A DNA stretch of 50,754 nt. Source: Microvirga massiliensis (lineage in GTDB: Bacteria; Pseudomonadota; Alphaproteobacteria; Rhizobiales; Beijerinckiaceae). The position numbers and the translations under genes are program-made. Under the pieces are notes generated by a model that made no database searches, was not told where the DNA came from, and saw nothing but the letters and a program-made list of their open reading frames with translations. Of the stretch, positions 24,701-33,500 are shown piece by piece. Location of the stretch: positions 164,113 to 214,866 of the forward strand of contig NZ_LN811358.1 of the NCBI RefSeq assembly GCF_001006805.1, given 5' to 3'. The first letter of the stretch is position 1; every line of letters starts with the position of its first letter.

Positions 24701-25981
24701 ATGAGCGAGCATCCAACAGCCTACGTTCCCAAGAGCGCTTTCGCGAAGTGGTTCGAGAGCCGCCTGCCGGTCATCGGCCTGATCCACTCCTCCTTCGTGG
24801 CTTTCCCGGTCCCGCGAAACCTCACCTATTTCTGGACGTTCGGCGCGGTGCTGATGTTCATGCTGGTCGCGCAGATCGTGACCGGCGTGTTCCTCGCCAT
24901 GTACTACACGGCGGATGCGACGCTGGCCTTCCAGTCCGTCGAGCACATCATGCGCGACGTGAACTACGGCTGGCTGATCCGCTATCTGCACGCCAACGGC
25001 GCGTCGATGTTCTTCGTCGCCGTCTACATCCATATCTTCCGCGGCCTCTATTACGGCTCCTACAAGGCGCCCCGCGAGATTCTCTGGATCCTCGGCGTCA
25101 TCATCTTCCTCCTCATGATGGCGACCGCCTTCATGGGTTACGTGCTTCCCTGGGGCCAGATGAGCTTCTGGGGCGCTACGGTGATTACCAACCTGTTCTC
25201 GGCCCTTCCCGTCGTTGGCAGGACGATCGTGGAATACCTGTGGGGCGGCTATTCGGTGGGTGATCCGACGCTGAACCGCTTCTTCTCGCTCCACTACCTG
25301 CTGCCCTTCATGATCTTCGGCGTGGTTCTCCTTCACGTCTGGGCACTGCACGTGCCAGGCAACAACAACCCGACGGGCGTGCCGATCAAGTCGGGCAAGG
25401 ACGCGGTGCCGTTCCACCCCTACATGACGGTGAAGGACAGCTTCTCGCTCGTCCTCTTCCTGATCTTCTTCGCGTGGTGGGTGTTCTACATGCCGAATTA
25501 TCTCGGCCATGCGGACAACTACATCCCGGCCAATCCCGCGGTGACGCCCGCCCATATCGTGCCGGAATGGTACTTCCTGCCGTTCTACGCGATCCTGCGG
25601 GCGATCCCGAACAAGCTCGGCGGCGTCCTCGCCATGTTCAGCTCGATCGCTGTCCTGGCGTTCCTGCCCTGGCTCGACACGTCGCGCGTTCGCTCCACCG
25701 CGTATCGGCCAGTATACAAGCAGTTCTTCTGGGTCTTCGTGGCGGTCACGATCTTCCTCGGATGGCTGGGTTCAAAGCCTGCCTCGGGCTGGTATGTCAC
25801 CGCCGCCCAGATCAGCACAGTCTACTACTTCGCGCATTTCCTGATCGTGCTGCCGCTGCTTGGCTTCATCGAGCGTCCTCTGCCGCTGCCGAGCTCGATC
25901 CTGGAATCGGTGCTCGGGGTGCAGAAGACCGTGTCGCGCGTTCCCGCGGCAGAGACCGCGGAAGCTCATTCGAAGGGCTGA
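24701..25981 (+). CDS. petB: Cytochrome b of the bc1 complex
   Basis: This 426-residue integral membrane protein carries the two b haems and both quinone sites. The paired His ligands are seen with the expected spacing of 14: His97 and His111 in the second helix, His198 and His212 in the fourth. The Qo motif PEWY is in HIVPEWYFLPFYAILR. Eight hydrophobic segments fit the bacterial single-chain form in which b6 and subunit IV are fused. An AGGCGAG precedes the ATG. Its TGA overlaps the petC ATG (TGATG at 25979-25983). Confidence 0.98.
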   Translation: MSEHPTAYVPKSAFAKWFESRLPVIGLIHSSFVAFPVPRNLTYFWTFGAVLMFMLVAQIVTGVFLAMYYTADATLAFQSVEHIMRDVNYGWLIRYLHANGASMFFVAVYIHIFRGLYYGSYKAPREILWILGVIIFLLMMATAFMGYVLPWGQMSFWGATVITNLFSALPVVGRTIVEYLWGGYSVGDPTLNRFFSLHYLLPFMIFGVVLLHVWALHVPGNNNPTGVPIKSGKDAVPFHPYMTVKDSFSLVLFLIFFAWWVFYMPNYLGHADNYIPANPAVTPAHIVPEWYFLPFYAILRAIPNKLGGVLAMFSSIAVLAFLPWLDTSRVRSTAYRPVYKQFFWVFVAVTIFLGWLGSKPASGWYVTAAQISTVYYFAHFLIVLPLLGFIERPLPLPSSILESVLGVQKTVSRVPAAETAEAHSKG

Positions 25982-26886
25982 TGGCGAGTCAGGATAATAC
26001 AATCATGATCAGACGCATTCTCCTCGCCGCCGCCGCTTCCGTCGCGCTCTCGGGTTCCGCGTTCGCCGCGGGCGAGACACCGGTGCCGCCGCAACTGTCC
26101 TGGAGCTGGCAGGGGCCGTTCGGGACCTTCGACCGTGCTCAGCTCCAGCGGGGCTTCAAGGTCTATCGTGAGGTTTGTGCCGCGTGCCACGGGCTCAGCT
26201 ACATCCGGTTCCGCAATCTCGCAGAACCGGGTGGGCCCGAGTTTTCCGAAGCCCAGGTCAAGGCTCTCGCGGCCGAGTATCAGATCCACGATGGTCCCAA
26301 CGACTCCGGCGATATGTTCGATCGGCCGGGCCGGCCGGCGGACGCGTTCCCGTCGCCGTTCCCGAATGAGAATGCCGCGGCTGCCGCGAACGGCGGCAAG
26401 GCTCCGCCCGATCTCTCGCTGATCGCGAAGGCGCGCACCTACGAGCGGGGCTTCCCCTGGTTCATCATCGACGTGTTCCGTCAGTATTCCGAGAACGGCG
26501 CCGATTACGTTGCGGCTCTGCTACACGGCTATGAGGAGCCCCCGGCAGGGTTCGAAGTTCCGGAAGGCGGTCACTACAACGCCTACTATCCTGGCCATGT
26601 CATCGCGATGCCGAACCCGCTCAGCGATGGGCAGGTGGAATATCCGAAGGGGCCGGACGGCAATGCCGTCGTTCCTGAGACGGTCAGCCAGTATTCGCGC
26701 GACGTGACCGCATTCCTGGCCTGGGCTGCCGAGCCTCACCTCGAGGCCCGCAAGCGCATCGGCTTCCAGGTGATGCTGTTCCTGATCGTGTTCGCAGGAC
26801 TTCTCTACTTCACCAAGAAGAAGGTCTGGGCGCGTGTCGGCGGTGAGGTCGACGGCCAGGCTACGCCGCCCATTCTGCCACGCTGA
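25981..26886 (+). CDS. petC: Cytochrome c1 of the bc1 complex
   Basis: This 301-residue exported c-type cytochrome accepts electrons from the Rieske protein and passes them to soluble or membrane cytochrome c. A signal peptide (cleaved near SAFAAGE), a CAACH haem-attachment motif at residues 66-70, a later VIAMPNPL with the probable axial Met, and a C-terminal anchor VMLFLIVFAGLLYF with a KKK stop-transfer are all visible. The ATG at 25981 overlaps the petB stop; an in-frame ATG at 26005 with a more typical signal-peptide start is possible. A strong terminator lies 20 bp downstream. Confidence 0.97.
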   Translation: MASQDNTIMIRRILLAAAASVALSGSAFAAGETPVPPQLSWSWQGPFGTFDRAQLQRGFKVYREVCAACHGLSYIRFRNLAEPGGPEFSEAQVKALAAEYQIHDGPNDSGDMFDRPGRPADAFPSPFPNENAAAAANGGKAPPDLSLIAKARTYERGFPWFIIDVFRQYSENGADYVAALLHGYEEPPAGFEVPEGGHYNAYYPGHVIAMPNPLSDGQVEYPKGPDGNAVVPETVSQYSRDVTAFLAWAAEPHLEARKRIGFQVMLFLIVFAGLLYFTKKKVWARVGGEVDGQATPPILPR

Positions 26887-26905
26887 CGAGCAGCACCATC
26901 ACGTT

Positions 26906-26943
26906 AAAGGGCCTGCTCGCCGAAGGCGGCAGGCCCTTCTTCA
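26906..26943 (+). terminator. Strong Rho-independent terminator of the pet operon
   Basis: AAGGGCCTGC (26907-26916) pairs perfectly with GCAGGCCCTT (26929-26938), with an inner GCC/GGC extension, followed by a CTTCTTCATT tract. It lies 20 bp after the petC stop. Confidence 0.9.
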
Positions 26944-27086
26944 TTGCGGGTCAGGGGACCAGAGGGTCTTGCCCACTGAAAGTGGATCGGGCCGACGCAG
27001 AACTGTGCTAACACATGGATCTCGCAGCGAGATTCACCACGGCACACTGGGCGCCTGGCTGGAACTGTTGAGTAACGGAGGGATGA

Positions 27087-27965
27087 TTGGCGCAGGCTGT
27101 ACTGGGCGTGATCGGCGGTTCGGGAGTCTATGACCTTCCGGGCCTTGAGGAGATCCGGGAGGAGCTGATCGCATCGCCTTGGGGCGAGCCCTCCGATGCC
27201 GTGCGGATCGGCAGGGTCGGCAACACGAAGGTGGTGTTCCTTCCTCGCCACGGGCGCGGCCATCGCCTCTCGCCATCGGACATCAACTACCGCGCCAATA
27301 TCGACGTCCTGAAGCGCGCCGGCGTGACGGATATCATTTCGGTCTCCGCCTGCGGATCCTACAAGCCGGAGCTTTATCCTGGCCTGTTCGTCCTGGTGGA
27401 CCAGTTCGTCGACCGGACCTACCGGCGAGAGAGCTCCTTCTTCGGCAAGGGCTGCGTCGCGCACGTCTCGATGGCGCGGCCGGTCGGCCCGCGTCTTCAA
27501 GAGCGTATCGCGGAGGCCGCCGCTGCCGAAGGCATCGAGGTCCGCCGCGGTGGAACCTATGTCTGCATGGAGGGGCCGCAATTCTCCTCCTATGCGGAAT
27601 CCGTGACCTATCGTTCGCTCGGCTTTGACGTCATCGGAATGACGAACATGCCGGAAGCGAAGCTCGCCCGCGAAGCCGAGATCACCTACGCGACGATCGC
27701 CATGGTGACGGATTACGATTGCTGGCACTCCGAGCATGACGATGTCGACGTCGCCCAGGTGCTGGAGGTCGTCCGGACGAACGCGCAGAAGGCGGCCCGT
27801 CTCGTCGCGCGCGTCGCGCGGGATTTCCCCGCTGAGCGCGAGCCCTGTCCCGCCGGATCCCATCACGCGCTGGACCATGCCATCATGACCGCGCCCGCCT
27901 TGCGCGATCCGGAACTCGTCCAGAAGCTGGACGCGGTCGCGGGTCGTGTCCTCGAGCGGTCGTGA
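27087..27965 (+). CDS. mtnP: S-methyl-5'-thioadenosine phosphorylase
   Basis: This 292-residue enzyme phosphorolyses 5'-methylthioadenosine, a by-product of polyamine and homoserine-lactone synthesis, to adenine and 5-methylthioribose-1-phosphate. The PNP/MTAP family pattern is complete: GVIGGSGVYDL at the N-terminus, the FLPRHGRGHRLSPSDINYRAN block, MEGPQFSSYAES and the GMTNMPEAKLAREAEI segment. The start is TTG at 27087 with GGAGGG 4 bp upstream. It is followed by apt and mtnA, which use its two products, so the three genes form a coherent salvage operon. Confidence 0.95.
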   Translation: MAQAVLGVIGGSGVYDLPGLEEIREELIASPWGEPSDAVRIGRVGNTKVVFLPRHGRGHRLSPSDINYRANIDVLKRAGVTDIISVSACGSYKPELYPGLFVLVDQFVDRTYRRESSFFGKGCVAHVSMARPVGPRLQERIAEAAAAEGIEVRRGGTYVCMEGPQFSSYAESVTYRSLGFDVIGMTNMPEAKLAREAEITYATIAMVTDYDCWHSEHDDVDVAQVLEVVRTNAQKAARLVARVARDFPAEREPCPAGSHHALDHAIMTAPALRDPELVQKLDAVAGRVLERS

Positions 27966-28012
27966 CATCCGCCGCGCGTAGCCGCCTTTCCCCCTCCCGC
28001 CAGGACGCTCCC

Positions 28013-28558
28013 ATGGATCCGCGCCTCGCCCTCGATCTCAAGGCCACGGTCCGTTCGATTCCGGACTATCCCAAGCCCGGCATCGTCTTTCGGGACATCA
28101 CCACGCTGCTCGGCGATGCGCGCGCCTTCCGGCGCTCCGTCGATGAACTCGTCCATCCCTATGCTGGAGGCCGGGTCGACAAGGTCGCCGGCATCGAGGC
28201 GCGAGGGTTCATTCTCGGCGGCGCGATGGCGCACCAGCTCTCTGCCGGTTTCGTGCCGATCCGGAAGAAGGGCAAGCTTCCGCACGAGACGGTGCGAATT
28301 GCCTATTCGCTCGAATACGGCGTCGACGAGATGGAGATCCACACCGATGCGATCGGGCAGAACGAACGGGTGATCCTCGTCGACGATCTCATCGCCACCG
28401 GCGGCACGGCCGTCGCGGCCACGAACCTCCTGCGCCAGATCGGCGCCAGGATCGTCGCCGCCTGCTTCATCATCGACCTACCCGAACTGGGCGGGGCGCA
28501 GAAGCTGCGCGAGCTCGGCGTCGAGGTGCGCACGCTCATGGAATTCGAGGGGCATTGA
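28013..28558 (+). CDS. apt: Adenine phosphoribosyltransferase
   Basis: This 181-residue enzyme makes AMP from adenine and PRPP. The family start IRSIPDYPKPGI-like (VRSIPDYPKPGIVFRDITTLL), EARGFILGG and the PRPP-binding loop VILVDDLIATGGTA are present, and the length is normal. It recycles the adenine released by MtnP, encoded 47 bp upstream. I start at the ATG at 28013 with AGGA upstream, rather than the longer open frame that starts inside mtnP. Confidence 0.96.
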   Translation: MDPRLALDLKATVRSIPDYPKPGIVFRDITTLLGDARAFRRSVDELVHPYAGGRVDKVAGIEARGFILGGAMAHQLSAGFVPIRKKGKLPHETVRIAYSLEYGVDEMEIHTDAIGQNERVILVDDLIATGGTAVAATNLLRQIGARIVAACFIIDLPELGGAQKLRELGVEVRTLMEFEGH

Positions 28559-28592
28559 TCCACCCCGACAGGCGGGACGCCGGGAGAGGAAC

Positions 28593-29687
28593 ATGAAAAT
28601 CGACGGACGCTCCTATCGCACGATCTGGCCCGGCGCCGACGGGCGCTCGGTCGAGGTCATCGATCAGATCCTGCTCCCGCATGAATTCGCGACCCGGCGG
28701 ATCGCGACGCTCGAGGAAGCAGCGGAGGCGATCCGGTCCATGGTCGTCCGCGGCGCACCGCTGATCGGTGTCACCGCGGCCTACGGGCTTTGGTTCGGGC
28801 TCCGCGATGACGCCAGCGACTCCGCACTCGACGAGGCGGTCAGGCTGCTCGGCGCCACGCGCCCGACCGCTGTGAATCTCGCTTGGGCGCTCGCGCGCGT
28901 GGAGCGTCGGGTTCGGCCGCTCGCTCCCGCGGATCGTGCCGCCGCAGCGTTTGCGGAGGCGGGCGCGATCGCGGACGAGGATGTCGCATGCTGCCACAGC
29001 ATCGGCGTCCACGGGGCAGAACTCATCGAAGCGGTCCATCGGCGGACGGGCCGCGTCGTCAACATCCTCACCCATTGCAATGCGGGTTGGCTTGCTACCG
29101 TGGATTGGGGCACGGCGCTCGCCCCGATCTATGTCGCGCAGGAAGCCGGAATCCCGGTCCATGTCTGGGTCGACGAGACACGGCCGCGCAATCAGGGCGC
29201 TGCGCTGACGGCGTTCGAACTCGGCGCCCACGGTGTTCCCCATACGGTCATCGTCGACAATGCCGGGGGCCACCTGATGCAGCACGGAATGGTCGATCTG
29301 TGCATCGTCGGGACGGATCGCACCACGGCCCGGGGCGACGTCGCCAACAAGATCGGAACCTATCTCAAGGCGCTCGCCGCCCAGGACAATGGTGTGCCGT
29401 TCTATGTCGCGCTGCCGTCCTCGACCGTCGACTGGTCGCTCGAGGACGGGGTGCGCGAGATCCCGATCGAGGAGCGCTCGGAACGCGAGGTGACGCACAT
29501 GACGGGAGCCCGGGAGGATGGCACGCTCGCCACGGTGCGGATCGCCGCCCCCGGCAGCCCGGCCGCGAACCCGGCCTTCGACGTCACGCCGGCTCGGCTC
29601 GTGACGGCGCTCATCACCGAGCGAGGCATCACCCCCGCGAGCCCGGAAGGGCTCCTCGCGCTCTTTCCCGAGCGGAAGGCTGCGTAG
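28593..29687 (+). CDS. mtnA: S-methyl-5-thioribose-1-phosphate isomerase
   Basis: This 364-residue enzyme, eIF2B-like in fold, converts 5-methylthioribose-1-phosphate to methylthioribulose-1-phosphate in methionine salvage. Signatures include RGAPLIGVTAAYG, THCNAGWLATVDWGTA with the catalytic Cys, VDETRPRNQGA, and GTDRTTARGDVANKIGTY with the catalytic Asp. GGAGAGGAAC precedes the ATG. It follows apt by 34 bp. The further genes of the pathway (mtnB, C, D, K) are not in this window. It ends 6 bp from the convergent MaoC gene. Confidence 0.96.
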   Translation: MKIDGRSYRTIWPGADGRSVEVIDQILLPHEFATRRIATLEEAAEAIRSMVVRGAPLIGVTAAYGLWFGLRDDASDSALDEAVRLLGATRPTAVNLAWALARVERRVRPLAPADRAAAAFAEAGAIADEDVACCHSIGVHGAELIEAVHRRTGRVVNILTHCNAGWLATVDWGTALAPIYVAQEAGIPVHVWVDETRPRNQGAALTAFELGAHGVPHTVIVDNAGGHLMQHGMVDLCIVGTDRTTARGDVANKIGTYLKALAAQDNGVPFYVALPSSTVDWSLEDGVREIPIEERSEREVTHMTGAREDGTLATVRIAAPGSPAANPAFDVTPARLVTALITERGITPASPEGLLALFPERKAA

Positions 29688-29693
29688 CGTTCG

Positions 29694-30698
29694 TCAGCCG
29701 TCCCGGGCTTCCCAGAACACCACACCGTCGAACGAGAACACCTCCTCGCCGCGCTGGTTCGTTCCGGTATTGTGGTGAAAGGCGAGGCCCCATCCGGGCC
29801 GCGAGCCGGAACGGCGCTTGTCGGTGAATGTCGAGCGATAGCGGATCGTGTCCCCGGCATAGACGGGTTTCAGCCAGCGCAGGTTCTTGAACCCCGGCGA
29901 GGAGCCGAGACGGGCCACCCTTTCGCCCCGCGCGCGAGCCCCTTGCGCCACGCGATTCCGATGCGCGCACATACGGTTCATCCAGCCGGCGGCCGTCTGC
30001 CAGCCCGAGGCGCAGAGCCCGCCGAACAGGCTCTCCCGCGCGGCATCAGGATCGACATGAAAGCGCTGGGGATCGAATTCCCGCGCGAAGCCGACGATCC
30101 TCTCGGCGGAGAAATGATAGGCCCCGAGATCCTGGGTCACGCCTGTCTGAATGTCCTCGAAGAACAGGTTCGACGGCTGCGGATCTGCCGGCTCGACGTC
30201 TTCTCCTGCGGGACTCGTCTCTTGCGGGGGGCGCAGGGGTGTTGGCGGCGGGGCGCCACGGCGTGCGATCAGGATCCAGTTCGTCTGCGTTAGGACGGCC
30301 TTGTCGCTCTGGTCTATCAGTTCGAGGCCGAACCGGACGAGGCCGAGTTCGGGCCGGCTCTGGGAGGTGCGAGTCTCCATCACCGTGACGCGCGAGCACA
30401 GCACGTCGCCGGGCAGCATCGGCTTGAGCCAGCGGACCTCCTCGATCCCCGGCGCGCCCATGGCGGCTGTGTCCAGGAGAAATCCATCGGAGATCAGCCG
30501 CATGTTGATGCTGCAGCTGTGCCAGCCTGAGCCGATCAGGGTCCCGACGAAGGTGTCCTTCGCGGCCTCCGGATCGACGTGAAATGGCTGCGGATCGTAT
30601 TCGCGCGCGAAGGCAATGATACTCTCCTCCGACACCTCATGAGAGCCGTAGATCTGCGATGTGCCGGGAATGAAGTCTTCGAAGTGGAGGCGTGGCAT
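29694..30698 (-). CDS. Tandem MaoC-like (double hot-dog) dehydratase
   Basis: This 334-residue protein is an internal duplication of two hot-dog domains. Each has the hydratase-type motif AREYDPQPFHVD (residues 31-42) and AREFDPQRFHVD (205-216), with Asp and His kept in both (D35/H40 and D209/H214), and each has a G/ASGW(H/Q) turn after it. MaoC-type proteins hydrate enoyl-CoA thioesters; a two-domain form with both sites intact could be a bifunctional or pseudo-dimeric hydratase. A Pro-rich linker (148-175) separates the halves. No acyl-CoA genes are next to it, so the pathway is unclear. Confidence 0.88.
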   Translation of the reverse strand: MPRLHFEDFIPGTSQIYGSHEVSEESIIAFAREYDPQPFHVDPEAAKDTFVGTLIGSGWHSCSINMRLISDGFLLDTAAMGAPGIEEVRWLKPMLPGDVLCSRVTVMETRTSQSRPELGLVRFGLELIDQSDKAVLTQTNWILIARRGAPPPTPLRPPQETSPAGEDVEPADPQPSNLFFEDIQTGVTQDLGAYHFSAERIVGFAREFDPQRFHVDPDAARESLFGGLCASGWQTAAGWMNRMCAHRNRVAQGARARGERVARLGSSPGFKNLRWLKPVYAGDTIRYRSTFTDKRRSGSRPGWGLAFHHNTGTNQRGEEVFSFDGVVFWEARDG

Positions 30699-30975
30699 GC
30701 CGTGCCCCTACCATGCCGAGGCTTCGCTGTCGCGGGTGGGAGAGCTTCCGCATCCATGACGGCCGTTGCGATGTCGCCTTGATGGCACACGCAGGCGCTC
30801 GGGCCGGAGGTGATCCACTGCACACGCGTCGGGCTGCAAAACCAATGGCCGCGCCCGTTGGGGATTCCGCTCTGCTTAGTTCGCTAATGTTAACCTCGAT
30901 CAGTTCGCTCAGCGCCAGGGTGTGATAGAGGTCCGGTCAGAGGAACCCGAGGTCGCCCAACCGGAGGTCACTATC

Positions 30976-31230
30976 GTGAAGCGCTACTACTTCCATCTTG
31001 TGGATGGACACGAGATCATTCCTGACAAGACCGGGCTCGACGTTACCGACCTCGAGCAAGTTCGCGCAGAAGTCATCGAAGCGATTCGTGAATTCCGGCA
31101 GGAGCAATCCGCCGCTGCCGCCGAGTGGAAGGATTGGCGGATCGAAGTGACCGATGCATGGGGTGGCATAGCTATGTCGCTCGGGCTGAGCGACGCGGAA
31201 GTCAGTGGTTTTGCGCGCGCAGGTCACTAG
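30976..31230 (+). CDS. DUF6894 family small protein
   Basis: This soluble 84-residue protein starts KRYYFHLVDGHEIIPDKTGLD, the pattern of DUF6894, a short rhizobial family of unknown function. A charged helix (EQVRAEVIEAIREFRQEQ) follows, and the C-terminal part WRIEVTDAWG ends the domain. The start is GTG at 30976 with GGAGG 8 bp upstream; 18 more codons are open upstream without family features. No operon partner is evident. Confidence 0.72.
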   Translation: MKRYYFHLVDGHEIIPDKTGLDVTDLEQVRAEVIEAIREFRQEQSAAAAEWKDWRIEVTDAWGGIAMSLGLSDAEVSGFARAGH

Positions 31231-31724
31231 ACCAGACGACTCTAAGCACTTTGCGTCTATTGGGCTCGCCGACATATTTCTGCAGCTCTGTTCGATCCAG
31301 GTTAATGCGGACTCGTGACGGTGGGTGCATTCTGCGGGTGGATCGATGGTTTCCTTGCGGGCTTCTCAAGCAGCCTCGGTTACGTAATTGCTTGGCCGCG
31401 TACCCGCCGTGGCTTCAGCCGAAGGGAGGTTGAGATAGAGACACCGCCTGAGCCGAGAACGCCTCCCACCCTTCACATGCGGTGGAGGTGCATGTCTCAG
31501 CTCCACAATATGAGCCTTTTAGCCGGACTATCCGGAACAACGTCAGTGACGTGTGACCCTTGGGTCAAGACGGGCCCGTCGCCCCGCGACAGGGCCCGTT
31601 TCACTATGACCAGGCACGGTCACAGGCTCCCACAGCGCTCCGTCTCAACGACGCCCTGACGTCCGCGGCCAGAGAGCGGGATGCGCTTTATCGCCCAGTC
31701 TTCCAGCAAGTTGTTGAAACCCGG
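31231..31724. other. Intergenic region with one strong hairpin
   Basis: A GTG-started open frame (31315-31659) has a short hydrophobic start but turns into low-information sequence; I do not support it. The hairpin at 31570-31601 is the only clear element. The right end is the 3' flank of the DUF2189 gene. Confidence 0.4.
31570..31601 (+). terminator. Rho-independent terminator-like hairpin
   Basis: ACGGGCCC (31570-31577) pairs with GGGCCCGT (31592-31599), with an inner GTCG/CGAC extension, followed by TTTCAC. It is 340 bp after the DUF6894 gene, so it may end that transcript or an unannotated RNA. Confidence 0.65.
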
Positions 31725-32516
31725 TCAGGCCGGCGCAACCACCTTCCGGTAGAGGTGCCAGGTCGCGTGGCCGAGCACAGGCAGCACCACGAGCAGACCG
31801 AGAAACAGGGGCAGCATGGCAATCGCGAGGAGAGCGGCGACGATGAGCCCCCAGGCAAGCATCGTGCGCGGATTGGCGATCACCGCCTGAACGCTCGTGA
31901 TCATGGCCGTCACACAATCCACATCGCGGTCGACGAGGAGCGGCAGCGAGACGACGGTAAGCGAGAATGCGACCAGCGACAGGACCGCTCCCACCACGTG
32001 CCCGACCGCCAGGAACATCAGCCCGTCCTGCGTCGTCAGCACGACCGTGATGAAGCGATCGAGGCTCGCAATCGGTTTCAGACCCAGGAACAGGGCGAGC
32101 AGCAGCCGGACCTGGTACATCCAGATGATGAACAGGAAGAGCGTCACGAAGGCCATGCATCCGAGCTGCTGGCCACCCTGTGTCGTGATGGCCCGGAAAA
32201 TGGATCGCCACGAGAGAGGCTCCCGGATCTCCCGACGGCGGCTGACCTCGTAAGGGCCAACGGCGACCAGGGGACCGATCATCGCAAACCCTGCCGCGAG
32301 GGGATAAACCAGATAGCCCATCTCGAGGACGAGGGCGCACAGGAGGATCAGCAGTCCGCCCGCGACATAGATCGAGCCGAAGAGCAGCCCGAATTGCGGG
32401 GCTGCGCGAAAGTCCTGCCAGCCCTCGGAGAGTGCCTGGCGGAGATCGCCGAACGAGACGGGTCTGATCCCGGCTCCGGTCGAGCGAGGCGCTTGAGGTT
32501 GGGCCAGGTCGGTCAT
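31725..32516 (-). CDS. DUF2189 family membrane protein
   Basis: This 263-residue inner-membrane protein has about six hydrophobic segments. The N-terminal cytosolic part IRPVSFGDLRQALSEGWQDF leads into the first helix, and GPYEVSRRREIREPLSW lies between the second and third helices, both characteristic of DUF2189. The C-terminus has LPVLGHATWHLYRK. Function is unknown; the family appears near respiratory genes in some bacteria, but here the neighbour is endonuclease V. The upstream gap to nfi is 81 bp in the same direction. Confidence 0.85.
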   Translation of the reverse strand: MTDLAQPQAPRSTGAGIRPVSFGDLRQALSEGWQDFRAAPQFGLLFGSIYVAGGLLILLCALVLEMGYLVYPLAAGFAMIGPLVAVGPYEVSRRREIREPLSWRSIFRAITTQGGQQLGCMAFVTLFLFIIWMYQVRLLLALFLGLKPIASLDRFITVVLTTQDGLMFLAVGHVVGAVLSLVAFSLTVVSLPLLVDRDVDCVTAMITSVQAVIANPRTMLAWGLIVAALLAIAMLPLFLGLLVVLPVLGHATWHLYRKVVAPA

Positions 32517-32597
32517 GGAAGATCTCGGAGAGCCGCAGCGTGCACCGAATGTCGGCGAAAATGCATGCGGCCTTCAAGAGATTTCCTCAGGCCCGGA

Positions 32598-33278
32598 TCA
32601 GACTCGAGAGGAGGGACCCCCGAGGGCAGCAGCGTTGTGGGCCGCCCGGATCGGCTCCGGCAGGCGAAAGCGCGGGGCGCAGCGCAGGACCAACTCGGCG
32701 GCGGTGTCGATATCGGCAAGATGGCCGGGTGATATGAAAAGCGGGTTGCGGGCGGTGCGGGTCCGAAGCACCACCCCGATCCGCTCGCCATGATCCATCA
32801 AAGGAGCGGCAGCGCCTCGCTCCTCCTGGAGCGATCCATAGTGTCCGACGAGGCGGGTCTTTCCGCAGCCGATCGTCGGCTTCTCGAGCCACAGGCCCAT
32901 ATGGCTCGCGATCCCGATTCGCCGCGGATGGGCGATGCCCATGCCGTCGAATAGAAAGACGTCGGGAACGGTCCCGAGCTGCCTGAAGGCCTCCTCGAGT
33001 ACCGGCCCCTCACGGAAGCTCAGGAGCCCCGGCACATAGGGAAACGGGGTAGGCCGGGTCGCCAGCACGGTCTCGACGGGCTGGAAGTCCGGATAGGTCA
33101 GCACCACGATGGCAGCCCGGGACATCTCATCCTTCACGCTGACGTCGACTCCGGCGACGACATGGACGTTCTCCAGCGGGATCGGCCGATCCGAAACGAC
33201 CTCCCGGCGCAGCTTCCGCTGCAGCGCGACGGCCTCGGTAGGGCTCAGGTCCCAGCTATGGAGTTCATGGAGTTTCAT
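32598..33278 (-). CDS. nfi: Endonuclease V
   Basis: This 226-residue DNA-repair enzyme nicks near deaminated bases, mainly hypoxanthine. The catalytic acidic residues of the family are in place: Asp45 in VAGVDVS, Glu90 in FREGP and Asp111 in LFDGMG, with the RIGIASHMGL and PTIGCGKTRL segments after them. Length is normal. The ribosome-binding site is weak. It shares direction with DUF2189; there is no obvious functional link. Confidence 0.95.
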   Translation of the reverse strand: MKLHELHSWDLSPTEAVALQRKLRREVVSDRPIPLENVHVVAGVDVSVKDEMSRAAIVVLTYPDFQPVETVLATRPTPFPYVPGLLSFREGPVLEEAFRQLGTVPDVFLFDGMGIAHPRRIGIASHMGLWLEKPTIGCGKTRLVGHYGSLQEERGAAAPLMDHGERIGVVLRTRTARNPLFISPGHLADIDTAAELVLRCAPRFRLPEPIRAAHNAAALGGPSSRV

Positions 33279-33500
33279 CGGGACGGACGCGCCAGCCGGA
33301 AGACCGGCTCAATCAATCCTTGACATGGGCGGTCCAACGCTGCGCTCGGACGGGAACAGATCGTCATCGTGAAGCACCTCTCCTGCGAGTAACGCCGCAG
33401 GGCACCAGAAGATCGAGACTGCGCGCCGGCGTCATCGATTCGCTGAACGAGAAGAGAGGCCCGACGTGGCGTCTGGCCTCGTGCAGAGGAGGATCGCGCC

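Noticed and set aside
26944..27086. Possible SAM riboswitch before mtnP
   Set aside because: I could not find the paired elements of SAM-I or SAM-II; only an ordinary leader with a GGAGGG site.
31315..31659. 114-codon plus-strand frame with GTG start
   Set aside because: It runs through the terminator-like hairpin at 31570 and most of it lacks coding character.
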